From the NCBI RefSeq assembly GCF_013177315.1, contig NZ_CP053661.1, positions 682,001-746,000 of the forward strand: a stretch of 64,000 nt of DNA. Direction: 5' to 3'. Numbering within the stretch: the first letter of the stretch is position 1; each line of letters opens with the position of its first letter. A program made the translations under genes and the position numbers. Source of the stretch: Thermoleptolyngbya sichuanensis A183 (GTDB lineage: Bacteria; Cyanobacteriota; Cyanobacteriia; Elainellales; Elainellaceae). A model generated the notes under the pieces. That model searched no databases. It saw nothing but the letters and a program-made list of their open reading frames with translations, and had not been told where the DNA came from. This document shows positions 34,500 through 43,495 of this stretch, piece after piece.

Positions 34500-35255
34500 C
34501 TACCTTGTGGGCAAGTCGAATAGCACCGTGGTCATGTAGCGTTCTGCCCAGTCTTCGCCAAAGGCTTTTTCTAGCACGCGGCGGGTTTTGTCGTTTTGCT
34601 GCTGCTGGGCGCAGTAGTGCTGCTGTCCGGCCAGGATTTCAGACTGCTTTTCGGGGGTGGCCGGAGTGGCGATCGCCCGTTTACAGTGAATCTTCAGGTA
34701 GGCTTCGACGCGATCGAGAAACTGCTGCTGTTCATCCTCCGACTCTGGGCGGATAAACAGGCAATAGCTGGAAAAAATCGTGCCCCAGGTGGGGAAACTG
34801 CGCGTCTGCGAAAACTGGAGCGGCGGCAGAGATTCCAACTCGCCCACGTAGCTGCTGGGCAGGCTGCGATCGCCCCGCACGGGAGACAGATCGGCGATCG
34901 CCATGCTCACCTGGCCGCGCCCACCTACCAAATCTGCGCCAAACATGGGCAGATCATAGTCCGAACGGGGAAACATAACACAGTGTAGGATATCTAGCCC
35001 CGTGCCCAGCTTCGCCAGTTCTAGATGCAGCTTGCGAAACTGCGGCGTTTGGTAGCAGTGATTTTCGATCACCAGACGCTCGCCCTCTAGTCGTCCTTCT
35101 ACGTAGCCCAGATCTTCGGGCAGGCGATAAGGCGACAAGTCCAGATGAGTTTGCCATACAGCCTCGATCCGATCTGCCAGGGCGCGAATCAGGGGATGCT
35201 GTTGGTGGCGGATCGAGTCGGACTGGGGAGCGGGCGATGGAACGGAAAAAGACAT
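34500..35255 (-). CDS. pcyA: Phycocyanobilin:ferredoxin oxidoreductase
   Basis: A radical-type bilin reductase of 251 aa. It reduces biliverdin IXalpha to 3Z-phycocyanobilin in two two-electron steps with ferredoxin, supplying the chromophore for phycocyanin, allophycocyanin and phytochromes. Family sequences are [38 protein letters not shown] (with the catalytic Asp and the substrate-binding histidine region), [19 protein letters not shown] and [18 protein letters not shown]. The length is standard. It is 11 kb from the cpc operon that uses its product. Confidence 0.97.
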   Translation of the reverse strand: MSFSVPSPAPQSDSIRHQQHPLIRALADRIEAVWQTHLDLSPYRLPEDLGYVEGRLEGERLVIENHCYQTPQFRKLHLELAKLGTGLDILHCVMFPRSDYDLPMFGADLVGGRGQVSMAIADLSPVRGDRSLPSSYVGELESLPPLQFSQTRSFPTWGTIFSSYCLFIRPESEDEQQQFLDRVEAYLKIHCKRAIATPATPEKQSEILAGQQHYCAQQQQNDKTRRVLEKAFGEDWAERYMTTVLFDLPTR

Positions 35256-35463
35256 GGTGGTAAATCGTGATGACAGGTGTCGAGAGGCGGCTCTAGAGAT
35301 AGGCTTGAAGTTAAGGTTTCGCTCTAAGGCTTTGCAGAGAAAACTTTTCAGTGGCGCTACAATTGGGCGGCATACCGGGCAGCATACTGGATGGTATGTT
35401 GGGCGGCAGGTTCAGCCATAGGCAGCGCCCCGAACGAACATTCATCACCTCAACTTTTGTATT

Positions 35464-36273
35464 ATGTCAGGTCAGATACTTGGCGATCGTTACGAAGTGG
35501 AACAGCAACTCGGCAAAAAGTCTGGCCGCTGGACGCTGCTGGCCCGCGATCTGATGACCCATGAACCCGTCATCCTCAAGGTCGTGTTTATTGACGAAAA
35601 CCTTGGTCCCGATGACCTCAAGCTGTTTACCCGCGAGGCCGATGCGCTGCAAGTGCTGGCCCATCCTGCTACGCCGCGCTACCTGGGCTATTTTGAAATC
35701 GACCTGCCTCGCGGCGGAAAGGCCCTGGCGCTGATTCAGAGCTATTTGCCGGGAACCTCGCTCGATAAATACCTCAAGGCCGAGCGCACCCTCAGCGAAG
35801 CCGAAGCCAAACAGGTTGCGCGGAAGGCACTGGAAATTTTGCAATATCTGCACGCGCAGCAGCCGCCCATTGTGCATCGAGACATCAAGCCCAGCAACGT
35901 GCTGCTGTCGGACGATGAAGGGGCGATCGCCACTCAGGTCAACCTAGTCGATTTTGGCTCCGTCAAGTCTCTTGCCTCTGCGGATGGCACCACCTTTAGC
36001 ATCGTTGGCACTGAAGGCTACGTTGCGCCAGAGCAAATCGGTCGCCGCGCCATGACCGCCTCCGATCTCTACAGCCTGGGCATGACGTTGGTCGTCGGCA
36101 TGACCGGAATCGAACCCATGAATCTGCCCCACCGGGGACTTCGCATCGATCTGGCTCAGTGCCTCCAGTGCAGCCCCGACTTTGCCACTTGGCTGAAGCA
36201 AATGACCGAGTCAGACGTAACCCAGCGATTTCGCACGGCCGATGCGGCGCTGGCGGCTCTGCCCACGGGGTAG
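35464..36273 (+). CDS. Ser/Thr protein kinase, kinase domain only
   Basis: A 269-aa Hanks-type kinase consisting almost entirely of the catalytic domain. The Gly-rich loop is LGKKSGRWTLLARD (G-x3-G, looser than GxGxxG but common in this cyanobacterial subgroup), the ATP lysine is in VILKVVF, and the catalytic segments are VHRDIKPSNVLL, VDFGSVK and GTEGYVAPEQIG. There is no membrane segment or extra domain. ATG 35464 follows TTGTATT by little and lacks a clear ribosome binding site. It is divergent from pcyA with about 208 bp between, and it is followed by CCAAAAT-type repeats. Confidence 0.9.
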   Translation: MSGQILGDRYEVEQQLGKKSGRWTLLARDLMTHEPVILKVVFIDENLGPDDLKLFTREADALQVLAHPATPRYLGYFEIDLPRGGKALALIQSYLPGTSLDKYLKAERTLSEAEAKQVARKALEILQYLHAQQPPIVHRDIKPSNVLLSDDEGAIATQVNLVDFGSVKSLASADGTTFSIVGTEGYVAPEQIGRRAMTASDLYSLGMTLVVGMTGIEPMNLPHRGLRIDLAQCLQCSPDFATWLKQMTESDVTQRFRTADAALAALPTG

Positions 36274-36281
36274 AGGGGAGG

Positions 36282-36328
36282 GGATTTTGGATTTTAGATT
36301 GGGGATTTTGGATTTTGGATTGGGGATG
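36282..36328. repeat. ATTTTGG heptamer repeats
   Basis: GGATTTTGGATTTTAGATTGGGGATTTTGG-like tandem heptamers (inverse of the CCAAAAT words elsewhere) fill the spacer between the convergent kinase and membrane-protein genes. Probable STRR sequence. Confidence 0.6.
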
Positions 36329-36337
36329 GACTCGGAC

Positions 36338-37375
36338 TTAATCCACGTAACCCAGCCACAGCAGACCCATCAGCGCCAGCAGCGACCCAATCGCAAAGAC
36401 CCCCATGCCGCCTGCAAAGCTCAGAAAACGGCGCGTATTGATAGGTCGCCTGCGATAGAGCCAGAACGCCGCCAGCCACGCTGCCCCGCTGGCAAGAAAA
36501 ATTGGCAGATGGCTCCCAAACGAGCCACTGCCCACCGGGATGCCCATAAAGCTTAGGAGGTAAGCACCCGGCGACTGCGCCAGCAGGCTAAACAGCGACA
36601 CCCCCGCCAGCAGGCTCACAATCAGACGCATCACCGGGCCAAAGGGGAAATAGAGCAATGCCGCTGTGCTGATCCAGGTGCCGATGCCAGCGGCGATCGC
36701 CAGCCCATGCGTCAGCCATTGCCACTGGTCGTCGGAAATGCCAACCCCATACACTGTTTCCAGCAAAACTCGCCCAAAATAGTTAGCCACCAGCATTGCC
36801 ATCCCCATGCCACAGGCAAAGCTGGCAATGCCCTTGGCCCAGCGCCCCGGACTACGCCACGCCCCTAGCGCCACCAGCACCCCGCCCGCCAGCGACAGTC
36901 CCAGCCCCAGCCCAATCAGCCCCAGGTCTCGCAGAGACATCAGCAGGTTAATGCCCCAATAGTGCCACCGCAGCCCGTTCAACTGTGCCGCGCTCAGCTC
37001 TAGGTCGCCCTGCAAGGTGTAGCGGTATTGCAGCCCACGCACAAAGTCCATCCCTGCTTCGCGGCATGAAACCGTCCGACCTGCATAGGTTGCGCCACAG
37101 TCCCCCAGTTCAGCAGGAAATGCTGGGCTATAGCTCCAGGTCAGGTCGAGCGGCTGTTCGGCCAGAGCAGCGCTGCACTGCCACTGGGCCGCACCCTGGG
37201 TGCAGTCAAAAATGCGGTTGGGCAGGTGGATCGGCCGGCCGGCGCGGGGCTGAATCTCGATGCTGGCAAAGGGCGTGTAAGCCAGCGTGGGCGATTCGCG
37301 GATCAGCAGCGCCACCAGCGCCACCGACAGAACGAGCCAAAGGGCGATCGCCCGCTTCAGCGAAAACCGGGGCAT
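36338..37375 (-). CDS. Multi-pass membrane protein, function unknown
   Basis: A 345-aa protein from ATG 37375, preferred to the frame start at 37411 because AGGAG lies 9 bases upstream. The first helix (IALWLVLSVALVALLI) leads to a periplasmic domain of about 140 residues with paired cysteines (IFDCTQGAAQWQCS, DCGATYAGRTVSCREAG). About seven hydrophobic helices follow (LGLIGLGLGLSLAGGVLVAL and others). No motif is recognised. Cyanobacterial conserved proteins of this kind are usually unnamed. The C-terminus ends GLLWLGYVD. Confidence 0.7.
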   Translation of the reverse strand: MPRFSLKRAIALWLVLSVALVALLIRESPTLAYTPFASIEIQPRAGRPIHLPNRIFDCTQGAAQWQCSAALAEQPLDLTWSYSPAFPAELGDCGATYAGRTVSCREAGMDFVRGLQYRYTLQGDLELSAAQLNGLRWHYWGINLLMSLRDLGLIGLGLGLSLAGGVLVALGAWRSPGRWAKGIASFACGMGMAMLVANYFGRVLLETVYGVGISDDQWQWLTHGLAIAAGIGTWISTAALLYFPFGPVMRLIVSLLAGVSLFSLLAQSPGAYLLSFMGIPVGSGSFGSHLPIFLASGAAWLAAFWLYRRRPINTRRFLSFAGGMGVFAIGSLLALMGLLWLGYVD

Positions 37376-37594
37376 GGGGCATAGCTCCTTGAACAAGACG
37401 GTTGGACTCAAGAAGGAATACGGGCAGGTCTATCGATGCACCCAGATGAGCTAGAGTTCCGCTCGATCGCCGATCATAGCCCGCTTCTCATGTTTACCGT
37501 ACAGGAAGTACGCCTTGTCAGTGAAGGATTATCGTTGCGCTGCTCAGAGCCGGAACTTTCCCCATTGCTGAGAGGCCTGGCTTTGAGTTCAAAG

Positions 37595-38473
37595 CTACAG
37601 GAACAGTTCCCACGATTCTCGAATGTGTTCTGGGGTAATGCCCTGTTGCCGGAGCGATCGCAGGCTGCGGGCCCCGTCGCGTTTTGCCAGTCGCTTGCCT
37701 GCTGCATCGCGCACTAAGGGACAGTGATAGAATGCCGGAATTTCCCAGCCCAGTGTGCGATAGAGCAAAATCTGCTTGGCGGCGGAAAGCAGCAGGTCTT
37801 CGCCGCGCACCACTTCGGAAATCGCCATTGCGTGGTCGTCGGTCACGACGGCCAGGTCATAGCTGGGCAGCCCGTCTCGCCGCCACACCATGAAGTCACC
37901 AAAGTCCTGCCCTGCAATGAAGCGCTGTGGGCCTAGATGTTCGTCTATAAAGGCGATCGCCTCGCCATCGGGCACACGAAATCGCCAGTTCACCTCGCCG
38001 GGTTCCGTTGCCACTTCCCACGTTGCAGGACGCAATTTGACGGGAAAGATCACTTCGCGATCGCCCTCATGGGGCGCACGGAGCGCATTGGCCACGTCTT
38101 TACGAGAGTGGGGACTGGGATAAATTGCGCCGAGATGGTTCAACTGCTGCCAGGTTTGGTGGTAGAACGACTGGCGATCGCGCTGCCTGTAGGGCTGAAA
38201 TGGGCCGCCTACGTCGGGCCCTTCTTGCCAGCAAAAGCCAAACCAGACCAAATCTTCCAGCAAATCGTCAGCATATTCGGGTTTGCAGCGATTGCGGTCG
38301 AGGTCTTCGATTCGCAAAACCAGCACGCCGCCATGCTGCACAGCCCGCTGCTGCGCCGTCCAAAACGTTTTGGCATGACCCAAGTGCAGGTGCCCGGTGG
38401 GTGTCGGCGCGAGTCGCCCGCGATAGGCATGGGTCAATGGCAACACCGCAAATGAATCATCCACTTCCAACAA
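37595..38473 (-). CDS. gluQ: Glutamyl-Q tRNA(Asp) synthetase
   Basis: A class I synthetase paralogue (292 aa) that attaches glutamate to queuosine at position 34 of tRNA-Asp. It lacks an anticodon-binding domain. The HIGH-like motif is in GRLAPTPTGHLHLGHAKTFW and the KMSKS-like one is KRLAKRDGARSL. The zinc-site cysteines of the E. coli enzyme (CTC segment) are absent here (AIYPSPHSRKDV). The start is uncertain: the frame opens at TTG 38473, and a hairpin element ends only 4 bp upstream (38478). GTG 38464 is an alternative. No Shine-Dalgarno sequence remains, so translation may be weak. Confidence 0.93.
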   Translation of the reverse strand: MLEVDDSFAVLPLTHAYRGRLAPTPTGHLHLGHAKTFWTAQQRAVQHGGVLVLRIEDLDRNRCKPEYADDLLEDLVWFGFCWQEGPDVGGPFQPYRQRDRQSFYHQTWQQLNHLGAIYPSPHSRKDVANALRAPHEGDREVIFPVKLRPATWEVATEPGEVNWRFRVPDGEAIAFIDEHLGPQRFIAGQDFGDFMVWRRDGLPSYDLAVVTDDHAMAISEVVRGEDLLLSAAKQILLYRTLGWEIPAFYHCPLVRDAAGKRLAKRDGARSLRSLRQQGITPEHIRESWELFL

Positions 38474-38477
38474 GGGC

Positions 38478-38567
38478 AGGACTTATGCACTTGCAATCAG
38501 CTTTCTAGGTGTTGGAGGATTTTTCGCGGGCGCAGCCCGCGAAAAATCCTCCAACTGCGTAAGTCCT
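38478..38567 (-). mobile_element. 90-bp hairpin element, copy D
   Basis: Reverse orientation. Ends AGGACTTATGCA and TGCGTAAGTCCT. The inner 20-bp stem (GGAGGATTTTTCGCGGGC and inverse) is perfectly paired. Its left end is 4 bp upstream of the gluQ frame. Confidence 0.85.
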
Positions 38568-38604
38568 AAAGGAAAATGGTAAACCCGAAGGCGCAATGTC
38601 CGCG

Positions 38605-38678
38605 GTGAATTCTCATGATGAATTCTCACGATGAATTTTCGCTATGAATTCTTGCGATGAATTCTGATGAATTCTACA
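38605..38678. repeat. 13-bp tandem repeat (GATGAATTCTCAC)
   Basis: Four units of 13 bp at 38605-38656 (GGTGAATTCTCAT, GATGAATTCTCAC, GATGAATTTTCGC, TATGAATTCTTGC), then two shorter ones to 38678. It lies just downstream of a minus-strand gene end and beside the hairpin element. Confidence 0.8.
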
Positions 38679-38687
38679 GACTCAGCC

Positions 38688-39122
38688 TCACGTTGCCAGC
38701 AGGCGCATCTGCACTCGAACCGTTCCATTCTCCTGAAACTGGAACTGGAACAACCGAGACTCCGCTGTGCCGCTCTTGGGTGGTGTTCCGCCTAGACCTT
38801 GTGGAACGTCCAAGATGCATTCGTACTGATTCTCTGCACTTGGAACAGGACAGCCCAGCGTGTTTACAAAGGCTTCCAGGTTGTCCGCAGGCATCACAAA
38901 ATTGACGTGGGCAATATATTCAATGTCTGTCGGAATGGGGCCGAGCAGCCCGCTAAAGTTCACCTCTGGCGTAACGCCGTAGGGTAGGGGAACCCCAATC
39001 ATGCGTTCCGTCAGGTTGCGGGGCGATCGCCAGGGAGCCGCGCCCGCGGCCCATCCCAGCAGCACTATCGTCCCCAAAGCAAGCGTTCCGCAACCAATGG
39101 CAATCTTTTGAAGGCGGTTCAT
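38688..39122 (-). CDS. Membrane-anchored or secreted protein, function unknown
   Basis: A 144-aa protein starting MNRLQKIAIGCGTLALGTIV. The N-terminal hydrophobic stretch (about 6-28) may be a signal anchor, and the cysteine at residue 11 is too early for a lipobox. The remainder (IPTDIEYIAHVNFVMPADNL, LGCPVPSAENQYECIL) carries a Cys pair that could form a disulphide in the periplasm. No family is recognised. It is divergent from ATP sulfurylase with 315 bp between. Confidence 0.65.
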   Translation of the reverse strand: MNRLQKIAIGCGTLALGTIVLLGWAAGAAPWRSPRNLTERMIGVPLPYGVTPEVNFSGLLGPIPTDIEYIAHVNFVMPADNLEAFVNTLGCPVPSAENQYECILDVPQGLGGTPPKSGTAESRLFQFQFQENGTVRVQMRLLAT

Positions 39123-39437
39123 TCAGATTTCACCTCACGTATGGATTCTGAATAGCTAGAACAGTTTCGTAGACATGGCAGCAATAGGATGGGCGATCGC
39201 CCTAATTCGATCTTCCTAAATAAACTCGCATGTCTGGATATTGCTCAAAAAAAGCGACCGTTTCCATAATCCTGCCAGCATAGCCGCCGCACTCCATCAC
39301 TCGATTATGCGGCATGGCTTTGGAGAGGATCTGGGGGCTAAGGGGGACTGGGAGGAGCCAGCGGGCAATTCAAATGCGATCGCCCCTGCTGGTAGGATGA
39401 AGGCTAGTAGCAAATCTAAAAAAAACCTAAAGCAGTC
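39123..39437. promoter_or_regulatory. Divergent spacer before ATP sulfurylase gene
   Basis: A 315-bp region with promoters for both flanking genes. A small ATTCAGA/TCTGAAT hairpin (39121-39153) and HIP1 octamers are the only features seen. No sulphur-regulated site could be identified. Confidence 0.4.
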
Positions 39438-40625
39438 ATGACTCACTTCCCCGATCCGGCCCCTGCCCACGGCGGGACGTTGATTAACCGAATCTGCACT
39501 CCAGAGCAGCGGCAAGAGTTTTTGGATAAAGCCGACTTTTTGCCCCGGCTCCGGCTCGATGAGCGGGCCGTGTCAGATTTGGAGCTAATCGCGATCGGCG
39601 GCTTTAGCCCCCTAACGGGCTTCATGGAGCAGGCAGACTATCAGCGCGTGGTCGATGAAATGCACCTGGCCAATGGGCTGCCGTGGTCGATCCCAATCAC
39701 GCTGTCGGTGACGGAAGAAGAAGCCACGCCGCTGAAAGAGGGGATGTTGGTGCGGCTGGATGACTCTCTGGGGCGGTTCGTTGGCGTGCTGCAACTGACG
39801 CAAAAGTACACCTACGACAAGGTTCACGAGGCGCTACATGTCTATCGCACCAATGAAGAAAAGCATCCCGGTGTAAAGGTGGTTTATCGCCAGGGTCCGG
39901 TGAACTTGGCCGGCCCGGTGTGGCTGCTTCAGCGCGATGCCCATCCACGGTTTCCCACCTATCAAATCGACCCGGCTGAGTCGCGGGCGCTGTTTCGAGA
40001 TAAGGGCTGGAAAACGATCGTCGGCTTCCAGACCCGCAACCCCATCCACCGGGCCCACGAATACATTATCAAATGCGCGATGGAAGTGGTGGACGGGCTG
40101 TTTTTGCATCCGCTGGTGGGCGCAACCAAAGAGGACGACATTCCGGCAGACGTGCGGATGAACTGCTACGAGATCATGCTGGAAAACTACTTCCCGAAGG
40201 ATCGAGTGATTCTGGCGATCAACCCGGCTGCGATGCGCTATGCCGGCCCTAGAGAGGCGATTTTCCACGCGCTGGTGCGGAAAAACTACGGCTGCACGCA
40301 CTTCATCGTGGGGCGCGATCATGCGGGCGTGGGCGACTATTACGGAACCTACGACGCACAGTATATTTTCGACGAATTTGACCCGCTGGCGCTGGGCATC
40401 ACGCCGCTGAAGTTTGAACACGCCTTCTACTGCACCCGCACCAACCAGATGGCGACCACCAAAACCAGCCCCAGCACGCCCGAAGAGCGGATTCACCTAT
40501 CGGGAACAAAGGTGCGGGAAATGCTGCGAAACGGACAACTGCCACCGCCGGAGTTTTCTCGTCCGCTGGTGGCGGCTGAACTGGCGCGGGCAATGCAGAT
40601 TCCGCAGCCGTCGTTTGAGATTTAG
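39438..40625 (+). CDS. sat: Sulfate adenylyltransferase (ATP sulfurylase)
   Basis: First step of sulphate assimilation: ATP plus sulphate gives adenylyl sulphate and pyrophosphate. The 395-aa homo-oligomeric form matches cyanobacterial and chemolithotroph Sat. Substrate-binding motif [12 protein letters not shown] (residues about 194-205) contains the RNP and HRAH elements, and [17 protein letters not shown] (about 290-306) the GRDH motif. The N-terminal PUA-like domain covers about 1-165. The C-terminal APS-kinase-like region is absent, as usual here. ATG 39438 opens [19 protein letters not shown]. Confidence 0.97.
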   Translation: MTHFPDPAPAHGGTLINRICTPEQRQEFLDKADFLPRLRLDERAVSDLELIAIGGFSPLTGFMEQADYQRVVDEMHLANGLPWSIPITLSVTEEEATPLKEGMLVRLDDSLGRFVGVLQLTQKYTYDKVHEALHVYRTNEEKHPGVKVVYRQGPVNLAGPVWLLQRDAHPRFPTYQIDPAESRALFRDKGWKTIVGFQTRNPIHRAHEYIIKCAMEVVDGLFLHPLVGATKEDDIPADVRMNCYEIMLENYFPKDRVILAINPAAMRYAGPREAIFHALVRKNYGCTHFIVGRDHAGVGDYYGTYDAQYIFDEFDPLALGITPLKFEHAFYCTRTNQMATTKTSPSTPEERIHLSGTKVREMLRNGQLPPPEFSRPLVAAELARAMQIPQPSFEI

Positions 40626-40931
40626 GTGGGGCTTAGCATTGGATGAATTTAGGTTGCACGTGGTTTGGATTGTCAAAGAGGCAGATGGGGCTTTTCGATG
40701 AGGGGTTCCTATCTTCAACTTGCTGACCAAGGCCGGAATGCCGCCTGGCGCTATTTGGTCGGTATATTAATCACGATTTTTGTTTGGATAGCCGGCAGCG
40801 TATTGTTCGCGCTGCCGATCTTCATCGGGCTGATTCAGCCAGAGTCCCCTTTCGGTCTTACGCTAATGCTGCTTCCTTTCGGCCTGTTGCTTGCTAGCTC
40901 GTTGATGGCTGTGGGGCTACTTCATCAGCGT

Positions 40932-42448
40932 CTTTAGTTTGGACTAACTGGCATCACAATAATGCTCAACAGGATGCCATAAAGAATCTGCTCAACCGTT
41001 CATAACAGTTGAACTTAAGGAATTGGATACAATCCTGCTCGCAGTTAAGCTGCTGTTGCAACCGGACTGTTCAGGGATTGTTCGGATGTCTTGCGTTTCG
41101 AGGCTCGTTTTTTGACCATCGGATAGCAGGGACGAGGAGTTGGCTTGTGCCCCTTGCCTCGTCCTGGCGATTTACCACGAGGTTTAGGCGCAGGAGCAGG
41201 GGTGCCAATCGCTGCCAAAATGCCTGCAAACGCTTGTGCGACCCGACCCGGAGTCAACGTTTCTTGCGGTGCCTGCCAGGGCAAGGGGTGGTCAGTACAG
41301 TCCTTTCGCGCTAACCACAACTGCCAACTGAGCAACGGCATCAGGCTGCTCCACTGTTCGGTTGCCGATACAGAACTGAACTGGGGATGTGTCCAATATA
41401 GCCTCTGCTTGGCAAAGCGATACCAGTGTTCAATGGCAAAGCGACGGAGGTAGTGCAACCACAGGGTTTCTAACGGAGGCATCTGCTCACCCAGCCAAAC
41501 TAACCACAAAGGAGCCAAGCGTCGCGTGCTGCTCTGTGTCTCCAGCACCTCCACGCGCAACACTTCCATTGCCCGTTTGGGGGATTTGCGGAAATGGTAT
41601 GCACTCCAACGACTGACCCGCACTCGTCCCCAGTTGGGATCATCGACTTCAACGGTTTCGACCGGGACACTCCAAGTGTCAGGGTCATTGAGTTTCATCT
41701 TATGTCCATGCTTGGCAGGTGCGCCTCGCCCTCGATACGCTGGGGGCGCGCCATAGACACATCGATTGGATGTAACCCGCAGCAGCAAGTCTGCCTCAAT
41801 CCCTGCCGTTTGGTTGACAAAACTGGCATTGCCGTACCCTCGGTCGTAGATCGCCAACGGACGCACCGCTAACTGCCGAGTCACTTGTTTGAGTTGGAAT
41901 GCCGCTTTACTGGCGGGTGTTTCAAAGCTGGTGATGCGCTCATGCCGCAATGGTAATGCCCAACTGCCCCTGTCTTCAGCAATCCAGGCTAAGGTACTGT
42001 AGTTTTGTCCGGCTATCGGGGCATGTCCTGTTCTGCCTGATAAGGTGCGGTCTTTCAAACGCCTGGCAGCAGGACGGTTCCACCGACTCGCATCACCTGC
42101 CAACAACGGTTGCTGCTGAGTCGGTATCTGCTGCACCAACAGCTTCAGCACCTTTGATCGGGGTAGGCGGCTATCGCGCAACGCTTCATAGGTGCTCGAC
42201 CACTGGCGACGAAAGACAGGACTCTGCGATAGCCTCACAAACGACACGATGCACGCACTCACTAACACGGCATCCATCAGATCAAACAGGGCATCTCTGG
42301 CGTTTCCCAAGCTGGCATACAACGTTTGGCGAAATTGCTGAAGTTCGTTGAAAATCATGGGGTCAATGTTGGTTGTACTTCATTGACCTTACGGCAGTCG
42401 GTGCTTCTCATTGACTGCCTTCCTCTTCACCATTAGTCCAAACTAAAG
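40932..42448 (-). mobile_element. Insertion sequence, 1517 bp
   Basis: The ends CTTTAGTTTGGACTAA and TTAGTCCAAACTAAAG are perfect 16-bp inverted repeats. Seven-base direct repeats TCAGCGT flank it (40925-40931 and 42449-42455). It carries a single DDE transposase gene on the minus strand. The intact ends, full reading frame and exact target duplication indicate a recent insertion. Confidence 0.93.
41045..42358 (-). CDS. DDE-type transposase of the IS
   Basis: A 437-aa transposase of a cyanobacterial group related to IS4/IS701 (DDE superfamily). It opens MIFNELQQFRQTLYASLGNA. The first catalytic Asp is probably in LLAGDASRWNRP, the second in LAIYDRGYGNASF, and the Glu in FAIEHWYRFAKQRLYW (YREK-like region HWYRFAK). 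The C-terminal 60 residues are basic and proline-rich (KPRGKSPGRGKGHKPTPRP). It lies wholly inside the 16-bp terminal repeats and its stop is 113 bp from the left end. There is no frameshift. The family name is provisional. Confidence 0.9.
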   Translation of the reverse strand: MIFNELQQFRQTLYASLGNARDALFDLMDAVLVSACIVSFVRLSQSPVFRRQWSSTYEALRDSRLPRSKVLKLLVQQIPTQQQPLLAGDASRWNRPAARRLKDRTLSGRTGHAPIAGQNYSTLAWIAEDRGSWALPLRHERITSFETPASKAAFQLKQVTRQLAVRPLAIYDRGYGNASFVNQTAGIEADLLLRVTSNRCVYGAPPAYRGRGAPAKHGHKMKLNDPDTWSVPVETVEVDDPNWGRVRVSRWSAYHFRKSPKRAMEVLRVEVLETQSSTRRLAPLWLVWLGEQMPPLETLWLHYLRRFAIEHWYRFAKQRLYWTHPQFSSVSATEQWSSLMPLLSWQLWLARKDCTDHPLPWQAPQETLTPGRVAQAFAGILAAIGTPAPAPKPRGKSPGRGKGHKPTPRPCYPMVKKRASKRKTSEQSLNSPVATAA

Positions 42449-43226
42449 TCAGCGTCCGAGTGCAACACTTATAGGGCCGCTTGGCAGAATTAGCTGGCCG
42501 CAGGTGTGGCGTGGGTTTATTCTGTTTTTCTTGCTAGCGGCGATCGCCACGATAGTCGAGGCATTGCTCCACCCTGGACGCTACAGTCTGAACCCCAGTT
42601 TTGTGGTTACCCTGCCTAGTCTTTTAGTTGGCCTTGTGCTGATTCCCATCCAAACCAGTGCTGAGGAAGTTTTTTTTCGAGGCTACCTCCTACAGGGCTT
42701 GGGACGACTGACGCAGAACTGGTTGCTACTAAGTGTTGCGAATGGCATTCTGTTTACCCTGCCCCATCTCTCTAATCCAGAGGCTGAAGGACAGCCTTGG
42801 CTAGCGGCGTTGAACTGGTTTGCGGCTGGCGCGTTTTTAACGCTAGTCACCCTGAGGAGTGGCAGCCTGAATCTGGCGCTGGGGATTCATGCAGCGTTTA
42901 ATCTATTTGCGTTCGGTGTTGCGGGTTATCCCAATGCTGCGTTGCCGCTATTTTCCCTCTTCAAAGCCTCTACTCTAGATGCAAGGTTTGCTTTGGGGTC
43001 CTTTTTGATTTGCTGTGTAGTGGCTCACTGGTTATTGTTCCGGTGGCGAGGTATTATGGCTGAGCCTTCTTACCGCTGAACTGAGCGTTATCTGACCATT
43101 CACAAGGCTTTAGTTGCAGAGTCTTAGTCCTCTGAACCTTGGGTCAGAGCAGCAGTCAAGCTTGGTCTTCCTCTGCTGACTATGATGTTTAGAGATGTTA
43201 GGCAGAAATAAGGGGGTAGATGAGAG

Positions 43227-43469
43227 ATGTCTGTTTTTCGTCAATACATTGCGCCGCTGCTGGTGGTGTTGATGTTTGTGCTGGCGCTGGTGGTGGTGAG
43301 CGTCCGCATCTTTTTGCCCGAAGATATGGCTGCGCCTGCGCCAATTGAAGCAGTAGAGCAAGTCGGGTTGGGCGGTTCCGACGACGTGGCAGATCTGGGA
43401 ACGGCTTCCTCGCTGGATGTGCTGATTCATGGGCTGCCGGATGAAGCGGCGATCGCCCCGGCAAGCTAA
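43227..43469 (+). CDS. Small single-pass membrane protein
   Basis: An 80-aa hypothetical. One hydrophobic helix (LLVVLMFVLALVVVSVRIFL, residues about 11-30) is followed by an acidic/alanine-rich tail (AAPAPIEAVEQVGLGGSDDV). There is no known motif. AGATGAGAG sits before ATG 43227. The gene stops 26 bp before the GNAT gene, so the two may be co-transcribed. The helix and purine-rich leader favour a real gene. Confidence 0.6.
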   Translation: MSVFRQYIAPLLVVLMFVLALVVVSVRIFLPEDMAAPAPIEAVEQVGLGGSDDVADLGTASSLDVLIHGLPDEAAIAPAS

Positions 43470-43495
43470 GCAGTTGCAACCCGTTCTGATAACCC

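Larger units (their letters stand above)
40698..43079 (+). pseudogene. CPBP family intramembrane protease gene, interrupted by an IS
   Basis: Two parts, 40698-40931 and 42456-43079, are one gene split by an insertion sequence. Removing the IS and one copy of the TCAGCGT duplication rejoins the frame exactly: ...LLHQR then PSATLIGPLGRISWPQVWRG..., giving a 285-aa protein. The second part holds all three CPBP motifs: AEEVFFRGYLLQ (EEExxxR type), the FTLPH histidine and HAAFN. At least six hydrophobic helices are present. CPBP proteins process or protect peptides in membranes. As it stands the first part ends HQRL at a TAG formed by the IS end. ATG 40698 is preferred over 40665. The gene is inactive unless the IS leaves. 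Confidence 0.9.
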
